Assembly (NCBI RefSeq): GCF_030389965.1
Contig: NZ_CP128402.1
Location: 124,001 to 188,000, forward strand
From: Candidatus Chlorohelix allophototropha
GTDB taxonomy: Bacteria; Chloroflexota; Chloroflexia; Chloroheliales; Chloroheliaceae
Direction of reading: 5' to 3'
Length of the DNA: 64,000 nt
The notes under the pieces are model-generated. The model saw nothing but the letters and a program-made list of their open reading frames with translations, did no database searches and was not told the origin of the DNA. The position numbers and the translations under genes are program-made. Below, piece by piece: positions 1 through 8,083 of the stretch (position 1 is the stretch's first letter; each line of letters opens with the position of its first letter).

Positions 1-872
1 TGTTCAGTTATAACATTTAATGCACTTGAGACGAGGGTTACCGTATGTGTAAGTGGTTGATCAAAAACAATCTCATCAAATCGTCCTGCTACCTTTTCCC
101 ATTCGTGGCGAACTGCAGATGGAAGCCGCTCAGCGTAAGCGTGAAATCCTTGATGCAAAAGCCCAACTAAAACAACTGGATGATTTCCGCTCCGCGCGGC
201 CATTTCTGCCAAACGTTGGAGAAGATAGACATCTTCTCGGTCAGGATAAAGCGCTGCATATTCTAAAAGTTTTCCCATTTCATCCAGAACAAGCAGTACA
301 CCTGAATAACCTGGAATATTAGCTAAATCTCTAATTAGCTCAAGAAGCTCTTGATTATCTCCACTATTTTGAAGTCTCTTAGCACGTTCTTTTAGAAGGT
401 CTCTAATATCATTTTGGCTTAGCAGACAATCTAGACTCCACAATATTCCCCGTGCAATAGCAGAGACTAAACCCTCGCGTGCTCCTGTAACAATTACTGG
501 TATTAACTTGAGGTTAAGAAGCTTTGAATTTGCATTTTCAATAGCTAACCGCGCTGGAGTAACAGCAGGTTTCTCTGGGTTGTAAAGTACATGCGCAAGA
601 AGAAGGGCAAATGAAGATTTACCTGAGCCATAGTCACCAGTAATTCTCCAGGCACGGCGTCCTGAGTTCGGCCGCAGACCTTCCGTTATCCTAATAAGAG
701 ATCGCTCCATAGACGGCGTTAAAATGTATTGCTCTAACAACTCAACATCATGAAAATCGCGTTCAATATGTATAGATCTTAGGTAACGGTCTGGGATTCG
801 GAAAAGATTTTGAATCAGTCTATGATCTTCTTCTAGTCCGACTAAAAAATGGGTTTTAGGTTGTTCATCCAT
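1..872 (-). CDS. P-loop ATPase of an Ssp-type phosphorothioation operon (SspC-like), 3' end beyond window
   Basis: The reading frame opens at an ATG at 872-870, overlaps the stop of the upstream DUF4007 gene, and stays open to base 1, so the protein is at least 290 residues and cut by the window edge. I translated it by hand. It has a P-loop GDYGSGKSS (bases about 613-640) and a Walker B-like GVLLVLDEMGKLLEY about 110 residues later, so it is an ATPase. Its place directly after a cysteine desulfurase and a DUF4007 gene, with overlapping ends, matches the gene order of Ssp-type DNA phosphorothioation systems, where SspC is the ATPase. That role is inferred from context. It could also be the ATPase of a related Dnd-like system. 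SspD (PAPS-reductase-like) would be expected further left. Confidence 0.8.
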   Translation of the reverse strand, partial: MDEQPKTHFLVGLEEDHRLIQNLFRIPDRYLRSIHIERDFHDVELLEQYILTPSMERSLIRITEGLRPNSGRRAWRITGDYGSGKSSFALLLAHVLYNPEKPAVTPARLAIENANSKLLNLKLIPVIVTGAREGLVSAIARGILWSLDCLLSQNDIRDLLKERAKRLQNSGDNQELLELIRDLANIPGYSGVLLVLDEMGKLLEYAALYPDREDVYLLQRLAEMAARSGNHPVVLVGLLHQGFHAYAERLPSAVRHEWEKVAGRFDEIVFDQPLTHTVTLVSSALNVITE

Positions 873-1785
873 GATTGTATCCAGTCTCATAAACTGTCGC
901 CAAAAAGTCATAATCAGGAATATTGTTTCGCGTTACCTGACCTTGCACCGCTGATAATTGGTATTCAAATGGTTGAGCTACACCAGACATTACATACAAT
1001 TCAAGGCGTGTTCTCAAATCATCCTCTGGTAGCTTGAATACTTGGCCTATACTACACTCTGCGACAGCAATATCTCGGAATGTAAGGGTTCTTTCGGTTT
1101 GATGCCACCTGTTCCAATAGTCATCTAAGCAATATTCGAATACAGCCTTTGTCAATTCAGGTTTGGCCTCTCGACGGAACAAATAAACATCCTCTAAAGG
1201 TCCTTTCAAACCTATTCGTCGTTGGCCTGATTGCCTCAATAGAGCAAGTTCAACAAACGGACTGTCCAGAGAATCTTCAATAGCTGTCCGTTTTTGTGAC
1301 GGTAAATATGTACGAAGAAATATATCCAGATGCTGCGCTAAAGTGACGGAAGAATGTGAATAACCTAGCCGCTTTCCTTCCCGTTCAAATGCCGTTACGA
1401 CTTCACTTCTACTTAATTCTGGGTACGGCCAGCGATTTAAAAGGAAGTTCCAAGCGAAAATTGGATCAGCCTTTCGGGAGGATAAATGCCAATGGAGTAG
1501 CCAAAGAGTTTGTATATTCTCAAGATAAGGATCAAACCCATCTTCTGAGAAAACTCTTCTGCCAAAGGTTGTTAAGTTGAACACCTTCTGCTGTCGATTA
1601 GGAATTGCCACTCCCATTACTTCAACCCAAAAACGAATTGAGTTAACCATGTTTTTACCAACGCCAAGCTTGACCATTGCTTCTTCGTCATTAGTTAATA
1701 CAGAAGGATTCTCTGCAATAGCACTACAAGCTTTTGGCAACCAAGTATAGCGACAAATAAAAGTCTCGTGTCCAGAAAATCTCAT
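865..1785 (-). CDS. DUF4007 family protein (SspB-like)
   Basis: A 306-residue protein beginning MRFSGHETFICRYTWLPKA, the N-terminal signature I associate with DUF4007. The family occurs almost only beside PAPS-reductase-like and cysteine desulfurase genes of phosphorothioation systems, and I believe SspB, described as a DNA-nicking component, belongs to it. The start overlaps the stop of the upstream cysteine desulfurase by four bases, and its own stop overlaps the start of the downstream ATPase, so the three genes form one operon with coupled translation. No membrane segment or signal peptide is visible. Family assignment is fairly firm; the nickase role is knowledge transferred from the family, not seen in the sequence. 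Confidence 0.8.
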   Translation of the reverse strand: MRFSGHETFICRYTWLPKACSAIAENPSVLTNDEEAMVKLGVGKNMVNSIRFWVEVMGVAIPNRQQKVFNLTTFGRRVFSEDGFDPYLENIQTLWLLHWHLSSRKADPIFAWNFLLNRWPYPELSRSEVVTAFEREGKRLGYSHSSVTLAQHLDIFLRTYLPSQKRTAIEDSLDSPFVELALLRQSGQRRIGLKGPLEDVYLFRREAKPELTKAVFEYCLDDYWNRWHQTERTLTFRDIAVAECSIGQVFKLPEDDLRTRLELYVMSGVAQPFEYQLSAVQGQVTRNNIPDYDFLATVYETGYNHG

Positions 1786-2963
1786 ATAGCTGCAATTGCC
1801 CTTCGTGTATCTTCTACGGCCGCAGCAAAATAACCTGCTGCGCGCTCGATTTCATCATCAGTTGTAAATTTGCCTAACCCGATACGGAAGGCTCCGTTTT
1901 GCAATTCTTCAGCTAAGCCCATAGCGTTAAGAACGTGTGATGGTGTATCCACAGCGGACGTACAAGCAGCCCCCGTTGAAATAGCCAAACGGTTACGTAA
2001 TCGGGCTAACACCGCGTCATTAGGTACATCAGGTAATGACAAATGTAAGTTGTGACTAAGTCTGTTTGAACGATCACCATTTACTTCCAACCCACTAATA
2101 GTGCTGAGTAGTAGGGCTTCTAAATGATTGCGTTGCGCTGCGATTCTAGGTTCATCTTGAATCATTTCCATTTGTCGCAAACGACATGCCTCACCCAGTC
2201 CAACGATACCTGGAACATTAGGGGTTCCATTTCCAGTACTTCGCAATCGACCATGACTGTATCGAATAGAAATGTTTGGAAGTGTAACTAATGCGCCTAT
2301 TCCTTTAGGCCCATACATTTTGTGCCCGCTAACTGTCAGATAGGTAATCCCCCAATCAACTGCGAAAATAGGAATATGTCCAGCAGCTTGTGTTGCATCA
2401 ATTAAGATTGATGCATTCGCTGAACTCGCAATTTGGGCAATTTGTTCAATTGGGTATAATGTACCTACTTCGTTGTTAGCAGCCATTACACATACCAGAT
2501 CAATCCCTGAGGCACAAGCAGATTTCAATGCCTCCAAATCTAGACGAGCAAAGTTGTCAACGGGTAGCCATGTGACAACAACATTCCCGTTGTCTTCTTG
2601 CAACGATATCGCATCTAAAACTGCTCTATGCTCCACTGCAGATAAAGCTACCCGTAAAGGTATATCTCTATGTGGTCGATTGGAAACAGCATGAGCTATC
2701 GCTAGTTGAATTGCTTCGCTCGCTCCTGTTGTAAAGTGTACACCATCTGGATCACCACCGATTAATTTGGCAACCTCGCATTGTGCGGCAACAACCATTT
2801 TGGCAGCCATATCACCAAAGACGTGATCTACGCTATTTGGGTTACCATACCCAGTTGTCATAGTGTGAAGAATTACTGCTACAACCCTAGGATCAACTTG
2901 AGTACTAGCATGGTTATCTAAATATATCGGTTTCTCTTCAACATTAGACATAATCATTATCAT
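1782..2963 (-). CDS. sspA: Cysteine desulfurase, IscS/NifS/DndA family (SspA-like)
   Basis: A 393-residue PLP-dependent class V aminotransferase fold enzyme that takes sulfur from L-cysteine as a persulfide. Visible landmarks are YLDNHAST near residues 14-21, the PLP-binding lysine in SGHKMYGPKG (K215), and the catalytic loop STGAACTSA with C334. Length fits the family. First gene of an operon with a DUF4007 protein and a P-loop ATPase; this context points to sulfur supply for DNA phosphorothioation rather than Fe-S cluster assembly, because no iscU-type scaffold follows. The N-terminus has three in-frame ATGs (MIMIM), so the exact start is uncertain. A MITE lies 39 bases upstream and therefore sits in the promoter region. 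Confidence 0.88.
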   Translation of the reverse strand: MIMIMSNVEEKPIYLDNHASTQVDPRVVAVILHTMTTGYGNPNSVDHVFGDMAAKMVVAAQCEVAKLIGGDPDGVHFTTGASEAIQLAIAHAVSNRPHRDIPLRVALSAVEHRAVLDAISLQEDNGNVVVTWLPVDNFARLDLEALKSACASGIDLVCVMAANNEVGTLYPIEQIAQIASSANASILIDATQAAGHIPIFAVDWGITYLTVSGHKMYGPKGIGALVTLPNISIRYSHGRLRSTGNGTPNVPGIVGLGEACRLRQMEMIQDEPRIAAQRNHLEALLLSTISGLEVNGDRSNRLSHNLHLSLPDVPNDAVLARLRNRLAISTGAACTSAVDTPSHVLNAMGLAEELQNGAFRIGLGKFTTDDEIERAAGYFAAAVEDTRRAIAAI

Positions 2964-3002
2964 TCCAAAAGTTTCTAAAAATTTGACTTACTAGGTTATC
3001 TT

Positions 3003-3113
3003 CACTACCTTTGCACTTTATATTAGTGGTATAGTTTTGTAATGACACCCTACAACCTATTGTAGGGTGTCATTACAAAATCAACTAAAAATGTCAAAAG
3101 TGCAAAGGTAGTG
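3003..3113. mobile_element. 111-bp MITE with 7-bp target duplication
   Basis: The element starts CACTACCTTTGCACTTT and ends with the inverse AAAGTGCAAAGGTAGTG. It is flanked on both sides by the direct repeat TTATCTT (2996-3002 and 3114-3120), a target-site duplication. Its centre contains a perfect 15-bp inverted repeat, AATGACACCCTACAA, with a 5-base loop. The same terminal sequence, with small changes, bounds the frameshifted IS at 29023-30433, which is the likely source of the transposase that mobilised it. It has no coding capacity. It lies 39 bases upstream of the cysteine desulfurase start and may affect transcription of that operon. Confidence 0.85.
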
Positions 3114-3376
3114 TTATCTTAATAAATATGAAAGATTTTATTTTGAAACCCGTAAAAAGGTAATAGTATTAATCTTCCCCAGCAGCACCTGTTATTGAAC
3201 TTGGAAATTGTGTAGTAAACAGTTGCACAAGATGTATAACACACATATACCATTTATGCATTATTGCTTTTTTGCACTTTTACATCGATGCAAAACTAGG
3301 AGCAATACCATTTCCAAAATAACGGGTGCAGCCATACGCCGTAGTAATCACCAAAAATCGGTGAGCTTTGATATTA
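3114..3376. other. Intergenic region without recognisable gene
   Basis: AT-rich stretch between the MITE and the convergent end of the regulator gene. A 70-codon open frame on the plus strand (3208-3420) has no ribosome binding site or family resemblance and overlaps the hairpin and the broken regulator end, so I do not call it. Two half-copies of the hairpin arm (ATCGGTGA) occur at 3357-3366 and 3377-3386. Confidence 0.5.
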
Positions 3377-3400
3377 AATCGGTGAAATTTTTCACCGATT
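3377..3400 (-). terminator. Hairpin after the regulator, probable terminator
   Basis: AATCGGTGAA and TTCACCGATT form a perfect 10-bp stem with a 4-base loop, followed on the minus strand by a short T/A-rich run. It lies directly after the stop codon (3402-3404) of the split winged-helix part of the regulator, which suggests the hairpin belongs to the intact ancestral gene. The palindrome could also be an operator, since an extra half-copy lies about 20 bases away. Confidence 0.5.
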
Positions 3401-3401
3401 C

Positions 3402-3671
3402 TTACCCGATTAGCCTGTAACGTAAGCTTCTGGCAGAACCCTGGGTGTGTATCAAACCGAGTTCTCTCAACTTTTTGAGATCCTCTTTTGCAGTTCGATC
3501 AGAGACATTAAAAGCTTTTTCATATTCCTGGCGAGACAGCGATTCACTACCGGTTAGCATAAGCAAAAATTGACGCTGACGTTGATTAAGATCTTCCAGC
3601 TGGGCCGGGCTGAAAGGCAGAGCTGAGAGACTTGGATTCAGGCGGTAGTTGTAGTGGCGTTAGGAACGTCA
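3402..3671 (-). pseudogene. Split-off winged-helix C-terminus of the adjacent regulator
   Basis: Directly past the stop of the HATPase regulator, another minus-strand frame reads HYNYRLNPSLSALPFSPAQ and then a helix-turn-helix with LSRQEYEKAFNVSDRT and AKEDLKKLRELGLI, ending at a TAA at 3402-3404. This is the winged-helix C-terminus normally fused to HATPase_c_4 regulators of this kind; compare the intact relative at 46645-48060, which ends in a similar domain. It has no start codon of its own, and a TAA directly precedes it in frame. I read this as a one-base frameshift near 3665, either a real mutation or an assembly error. Confidence 0.7.
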
Positions 3672-4918
3672 AAGTCTGGCCCGCTCAGGGTGACGAAAAG
3701 GCTGTATCCCTGGTCATCAAAGCGAGGGGAGCGCAAACCAGCTGCAGTCATTAGTTCCACCACGCGCCGCACTTCGGTGCCTTGAGCCTCAATATATCCA
3801 ATATGGTACAGCAACTCACCCAGTTTACGGTTGCGAAAACGACTGGTGGTTAATAGGTTAGCCACTGTCATACCTGGTAGTAAGCCGCCGGGACTATCTA
3901 TCTCGATGCGATTGCTAAATACCTGGCAGCGAATAGCCGAATCGGTCATCGTGAAGTCGCGATGCACTACGGCGTTCGCTAAAACTTCTCGCACCGCTTC
4001 TGCAGGATACTCATCTTCATCAATGCGACGCAGTCCCTCGATACGAGCCGGATTGCGGGTGTTGCGCTGCACGAACTCAAATGCGGTATCTATCATGTCC
4101 GGTACGGTTCCGGTGATAATGGCCTGATCCAGGAACCTGAGTACGGTGGTATCTACAAACCGGGCCGCTTTGATTGTATGGAAGGGGAAGAACTTTTGCG
4201 GCTCTTTACCGAAGAACAGTAGGCAAGCCACTGTTGGAACATCCTGTGGTGCTATCAGCTCAAGCTTGCGCAATAGCTCCACCTTATCAATACTGCGAGG
4301 AATGCGCGATAAACGGGCCTCTTCCCGTCGCTCCAAGTAGCGATCAACTTGCTGCCAATCTATATCAGCCAGGGTAGCGCCTGGAACAGGCTGACTTTCA
4401 TACCGTTCGCCACCACGATGGTGCATCAAGGACAATAATTCCTCGGATCCAATGGGATTTTTCTGGCTACCACGTCGTACTGGGACATTAGGTTTTTTGG
4501 AAGGAAGTTCTGCCGAAAATGGAGTTGCTTTGGCGGTCTGTGCGGCTAACTCTACTACCGGCTCAAATAATTCTAGCTGATAATTGTTATTATTATCTAG
4601 ATCCGTTTCACATAGAACAGTCTGGTAGTGATTTCTGAGCCAATCCGCCAGTTTTAGCAAGGTAGAGGTATTATCCTTAAGGTCGTCAAACTGACAAAGG
4701 TTTTTCGAATCTGCCTCCCGTAATGCTGAAAGAATACCAAAATGTACCAGTAAGTGGTGAGCCAGGGGCTGAACTTCCTGCAACCGAATTGCGTAAGTCA
4801 GCAATAGTTCCAAAAGGGCCTCTTCAGTGCGACAGGTAGTCTCATCCTGAATAAAACGTTCCTTGAGCCTTTGTCGGTGACCGGTTTTACTTTTCTCTTC
4901 TGTCATTGCGCTTACCAT
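3638..4918 (-). CDS. Transcriptional regulator-like protein with RadC-type N-terminus and HATPase_c_4 domain, frameshifted at its C-terminus
   Basis: 426 residues. The first ~100 residues (GHRQRLKERF, LLELLLTYAI, PLAHHLLVHFGILSAL) resemble the helix-hairpin-helix N-terminal region of RadC/UPF0758 proteins. The middle is linker. From about residue 240 the protein resembles the C-terminal half of Schlafen/AlbA_2-type regulators (RecG-like HATPase_c_4), with VREVLANAVVHRDF and FSNRIEIDSPGGLLPG. The usual N-terminal AlbA_2 domain is not obvious, so this looks like an unusual RadC-N/HATPase fusion. The reading frame ends in a threonine run where it leaves the winged-helix frame (see the 3402-3671 fragment). 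It lies three bases after the excisionase-like gene, probably co-transcribed. Confidence 0.7.
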   Translation of the reverse strand: MVSAMTEEKSKTGHRQRLKERFIQDETTCRTEEALLELLLTYAIRLQEVQPLAHHLLVHFGILSALREADSKNLCQFDDLKDNTSTLLKLADWLRNHYQTVLCETDLDNNNNYQLELFEPVVELAAQTAKATPFSAELPSKKPNVPVRRGSQKNPIGSEELLSLMHHRGGERYESQPVPGATLADIDWQQVDRYLERREEARLSRIPRSIDKVELLRKLELIAPQDVPTVACLLFFGKEPQKFFPFHTIKAARFVDTTVLRFLDQAIITGTVPDMIDTAFEFVQRNTRNPARIEGLRRIDEDEYPAEAVREVLANAVVHRDFTMTDSAIRCQVFSNRIEIDSPGGLLPGMTVANLLTTSRFRNRKLGELLYHIGYIEAQGTEVRRVVELMTAAGLRSPRFDDQGYSLFVTLSGPDFDVPNATTTTA

Positions 4919-4921
4919 GCG

Positions 4922-5131
4922 CTATCTTATACCCTTCTTGAGTTTATTCGTACCAACTGCTTCGGCTGAACCGGAGCGCACCCAACCATCTACCTCTTCT
5001 TTTTTGAATTTCCAGAGGCGGCCTACTTTGTGGCAGGGCATGCTCTTCAGCTCAATCCATTTATATACCGTATCGCGTTTGACGCCGAGGTAAGCGGCAA
5101 TATCATCCACCGAAAGCCAGCGATCTTCCAT
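4922..5131 (-). CDS. Excisionase-family helix-turn-helix DNA-binding protein
   Basis: 69 residues with the pattern WLSVDDIAAYLGVKRDTVYKWI then CHKVGRLWKFKKEEVDGWV, the MerR-like winged helix of the excisionase/AlpA type (TIGR01764 style). Small size and high lysine content fit. Followed after three bases by the RadC-N/HATPase regulator, so the two are likely an operon under the promoter at 5173-5201. In many plasmids such proteins act as repressors or as Xis; no integrase lies beside it, so a regulatory role is more likely here. Function is inferred from the fold only. Confidence 0.8.
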   Translation of the reverse strand: MEDRWLSVDDIAAYLGVKRDTVYKWIELKSMPCHKVGRLWKFKKEEVDGWVRSGSAEAVGTNKLKKGIR

Positions 5132-5172
5132 ATATTCACCGCTTTTTACTGGGGAAATAGTTCGACCTAATT

Positions 5173-5229
5173 ATCATAGGCTACTGGACTCAGACTGTCA
5201 ACAGGTTTAGTACAATCAGACCGATTGTA
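5173..5229 (-). promoter_or_regulatory. Sigma70-type promoter with upstream palindrome for the excisionase/HATPase operon
   Basis: On the minus strand a perfect -35 TTGACA (5201-5196) is separated by 17 bases from TATGAT (5178-5173), about 42 bases before the ATG at 5131. Directly upstream of the -35 lies an inverted repeat, TACAATC (5211-5217) and GATTGTA (5223-5229), likely an operator or activator site. Nothing else is recognisable between 5230 and 5409. Confidence 0.65.
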
Positions 5230-5489
5230 TTAGTACTTATTGGAAAATGATTTTCTCGTTCAAAGCATTGATTTCTCCAATCTTGTATCCCTTTTGGCGG
5301 CCCCGTTGTGACTTGTTGTTAAGGTAGTGTCAGTGAGAAACTTCCGGGTAACCAACTCAACCCTTCTTAAAAGCTTGATTACATACCGCTCGTTGAGTGG
5401 TGTTGGAGTGAACCCTGTCAGACCAGACCACAAACTAAGCAATATTTGGTAGAATAAAAGCAGATTAGTTTGCGAAAGGACTGGAAGCA

Positions 5490-5831
5490 ATGAAGGGAAG
5501 AACCTTTACCCCGGAATTTAAGTTGAAACTGGTCAGAGCGGTGTTGAGCGGCGAAAAAACCATAATACAACTCTGCCGGGAACATAATCTCAGTGACAGC
5601 CTGATCCATAATTGGAAGAAACTCTACCGGGAGAAAGGGGAAGCCGCTTTCACCGCTCCCACCCAATCCCGCACCCTTCCAGTTTCATCGGAACAGTCGG
5701 AGTTGGAAGCCTTACGCCAGCGGGTGGGTGAACTGGAACGACTAGCGGGTCAACAGGCCCTGGAAATATCGATCTTAAAAAAAGTCTCGGCGATGCTGAA
5801 TTGTACCCCGTCGCTCAACGGTGTGAAATAA
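5490..5831 (+). CDS. IS3-family transposase OrfA
   Basis: 113 residues: an N-terminal helix-turn-helix (FTPEFKLKLVRAVLSGEKT, QLCREHNLSDSLIHNWKKLY) and a C-terminal leucine zipper-like segment (ELEALRQRVGELERLAGQQALEI), the standard IS3 OrfA layout. Near the end, at 5777-5784, the run A7G is a typical -1 slippery site; shifting there enters the OrfB frame with no stop in between, as expected for production of the OrfAB fusion. The OrfB that follows is truncated, so the IS cannot move on its own. A possible left end of the IS near 5410 could not be confirmed. Confidence 0.85.
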   Translation: MKGRTFTPEFKLKLVRAVLSGEKTIIQLCREHNLSDSLIHNWKKLYREKGEAAFTAPTQSRTLPVSSEQSELEALRQRVGELERLAGQQALEISILKKVSAMLNCTPSLNGVK

Positions 5832-5980
5832 TCACCAGACTATATCGGTTCAGCCAGCAAGAGGGTTTAGGCTACTCGATCAGGCAACTCTGCCGACTGC
5901 TGGGGGTAAATCGGGCCTGGTACTACCAGCGCCCTAATACTACAGCCGCACTTAGCAAAGATGTAATCCTGATTGACTAA
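5783..5980 (+). pseudogene. IS3 OrfB, N-terminal fragment
   Basis: In the -1 frame relative to OrfA the sequence reads AELYPVAQRCEIITRLYR and SIRQLCRLLGVNRAWYYQR, the start of an IS3 OrfB, then stops at TAA 5978-5980 before any of the DDE catalytic core. The remainder was replaced by a piece of an IS701-like transposase that begins in the same frame right after this stop. Confidence 0.75.
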
Positions 5981-6495
5981 AAACGTAAAATTAGTCAGGG
6001 ATATAGTGAAACGGCTGGACGAATTGAAAACTTCCAGATTGGGGTCTTTTTAGCTTACGTCAGCCCTGAGCAAGGTCGTAGCTTGCTTGATCGAGAATTT
6101 TACCTGCCACGTGAATGGGCCGAAGATGCAATACGGCGACAAGCGGCCGGCATTCCTATCCAACGAACTTTCGCCACTAAACCAGAACTAGCCCGCCAGA
6201 TGTTGGAACGGGCGATTAGCACCAAAATACCTTTCAAGTGGGTCACCAGCGACGAAGTCTATGGCGGCAACCGGTGCTTACGGATCTGGCTGGAACAGCA
6301 CGACATTTTTTTCGCTCTGGCAGTTGCTACTAATGAACCCTTGTTTTATAACCTAAGAAATGGTCAGGGTCCGGGCCAGGCCCAGGCTGATCAAATAGCA
6401 AATAGTCTACCGACCGAAGCCTGGCAGCGTTTAAGTTGTGGCGAGGGTGCTAAAGGACCACGGATTTATGACTGGGCATTAGCTCACTAATTTCG

Positions 6496-6786
6496 GGGAG
6501 TGCCTAAAAGTTTGAGTTTAGAGTAGGCAATTAACAAGTCTGAGTTCAAGCCTGCATAAGATTCCTAATTTTTGGCAGGTTTGGAAAGCTGTACCGCGCT
6601 CTACCCTGCTAATAAATGCCCAACTTGCCTTTTTTTGAATAGCCCTGAGCTCAAGCAGTCCTACCAAACACTCTAAACTCAAATAAAAGAAGAGAGGCGT
6701 AGATTTTGAAAACCTTTTTGCTCTTGCTAATTAGCCTCAGAATTTTAGCAGAACTAAAAGTCACATCTCCCAAAATAGGCACTCCC
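6496..6786. mobile_element. Small inverted-repeat element inserted in the IS701-like transposase
   Basis: Terminal repeats GGGAGTGCCTA (6496-6506) and TAGGCACTCCC (6776-6786) are flanked by TAATTTCG (6488-6495) and TTATTTCG (6787-6794), an 8-bp target duplication with one change. That change creates the TAA stop at 6488-6490. The element carries no gene. It contains a second element (6511-6683); without that one it would be about 112 bp, a typical MITE size. Confidence 0.75.
6511..6683. mobile_element. 173-bp MITE nested inside the previous element
   Basis: Terminal repeats TTTGAGTTTAGAGT (6511-6524) and ACTCTAAACTCAAA (6670-6683) are perfect over 14 bases and flanked by the direct repeat TAAAAG (6505-6510 and 6684-6689). 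It has no coding capacity. Nesting shows it inserted after the outer element. Confidence 0.75.
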
Positions 6787-7226
6787 TTATTTCGAGTAGG
6801 TTGGCCGGGAAGAGGGCATTGGCTTTTGGTAAGGCGCAATGTGGCAAAACCCACCGAACGGGCTTATTATGTAATATTCGGACCGGCTGAGGTCAAGTTA
6901 AGCGAGTTGGTGGGGGTAGTTGGGCAGCGCTGGCAAATCGAGGAAAGTTTCGAGATTGCCAAGGGGGAATTTGGACTGGATCAATACGAAGTACGCTGTT
7001 GGAAAGGCTGGTACCGTCACATAACTTTGGTAATGCTGGCCCAAGCCTATCTGAGTGTAACAAGGTTAGCGGCAGCCAGACAAGAAGCGGCGAATACTGA
7101 GGATATTACACCCGGTGGGAGTAAAGCCTGGCTACTTGCGGTCAAATTATTGCCTTTAACCGTTCCGGAAGTACGCAATTTAGTTTGGGAATTAGTTTGG
7201 CAAGAGCCTCCTTTTTTAGATGGCGG

Positions 7227-7985
7227 TTATTGACCAATAATATCTGTCCCCTTAGTAGTTACCTTGCGCCTGAGCGCTTCCACCTTTTGCCGCACCAGAC
7301 CCGGCGCAACCTTCTGCCTGATTAACTCCAGTAACTCGACCCGTTGTTCTTCTTCCGCTACCACTGCCACTATTCGCGCTACCACCGTAGTGTATTCAGG
7401 GTGGTGATTTACCTCCTCCAGGAATTCAGGTGGGGCTTTGGAGAGGAGATGGAGCATATGTGCTCTGGCTTTGCTGAAGCCATACTGCCGGGCGATGGTT
7501 TCCAGCGACCAGTGAAGTTCTTTGTGCAAAAGCCGCACCTGGCCGGCCAGCGCCACATTGGAGGGTTCGGCCCGTTTGAAAGTCTCGTTGACCAGGAGCA
7601 GTTGCAGCATCTCGTTGTCTGAAATGGGGCGGACGATGGCGGGGAGCTGCGGTACTCTTGCCGCCTGAGCCGCCTTGAGGCGCAGGTGGCCATAAACCGC
7701 CTGATAGCGACCTGATTGCTCATTATTTGGTCGGGCCAGCACGGTAAATTCTCGCATTTTCCCGGCCTTAAACAGCCGGGTAAAATATTCCACCAGAGAC
7801 TGGCAACGTTCCTCGTCCAGTTCGGTGCGGTGGTAACGATAGAAGGGGTTGGGGTCAATTAAGGCCGGGGCTAGGTAGCTGAAATCGCTTCGCGGTACTG
7901 GGGCAATCAGGGTTTGTTCCTGTTGGTAAACTGGTTCAGCTTCCGGCTGTTCAGAGTCAGAATGGGGCTTATTGGGTTTTGGCAC
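7227..7985 (-). CDS. ParB/Spo0J-family protein
   Basis: About 252 residues. An N-terminal ParB/sulfiredoxin-type domain shows a box I-like YGHLRLKAAQAARV and box II-like LLLVNETFKRAEPSNVALA. A central helix-turn-helix, WSLETIARQYGFSKARAHMLHLL, follows. I choose the GTG at 7985 because the AGGAGG ribosome binding site would touch the alternative GTG at 7994 but sits 8 bases before this one. No ParA lies beside it; a separate ParA/ParB pair is at 44.4-46.4 kb. Two copies of a 16-bp palindrome upstream (8084-8143) may be its binding sites. It could be a partition protein or a ParB-like regulator of the neighbouring transfer genes. Confidence 0.8.
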   Translation of the reverse strand: MPKPNKPHSDSEQPEAEPVYQQEQTLIAPVPRSDFSYLAPALIDPNPFYRYHRTELDEERCQSLVEYFTRLFKAGKMREFTVLARPNNEQSGRYQAVYGHLRLKAAQAARVPQLPAIVRPISDNEMLQLLLVNETFKRAEPSNVALAGQVRLLHKELHWSLETIARQYGFSKARAHMLHLLSKAPPEFLEEVNHHPEYTTVVARIVAVVAEEEQRVELLELIRQKVAPGLVRQKVEALRRKVTTKGTDIIGQ

Positions 7986-8083
7986 TTTTGTCACCTCCTG
8001 CGGGATTTGTCGAATCTTTCCGGTTCTCTCAGGTTCAGATAGAATCTATCACCGGATGCTATTTGTGACTGCTGTGCATTATC

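Larger units (their letters stand above)
5981..7233 (+). pseudogene. IS701-like DDE transposase, 5'-truncated and interrupted by a small nested element
   Basis: The first part (5981-6495) reads SETAGRIENFQIGVFLAYVS, then DREFYLPREW and FKWVTSDEVYGGN. The second part (6787-7233) reads VGWPGRGHWLLVRRN, then RWQIEESFEIAKGEFGLDQY. These match the core and C-terminus of IS701-family transposases. Removing bases 6496-6786 plus one copy of the 8-bp duplication joins them in one frame as WALAHLFRVGWPGRG, so the interruption is an insertion. The N-terminal third is absent, lost at the junction with the IS3 fragment at about 5980. The protein is non-functional as it stands. Confidence 0.8.

Noticed and set aside
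53..322. 89-codon plus-strand open frame at the left edge
   Set aside because: It lies opposite the P-loop ATPase frame, which is open to base 1 and carries Walker motifs; the plus-strand frame has no ribosome binding site.
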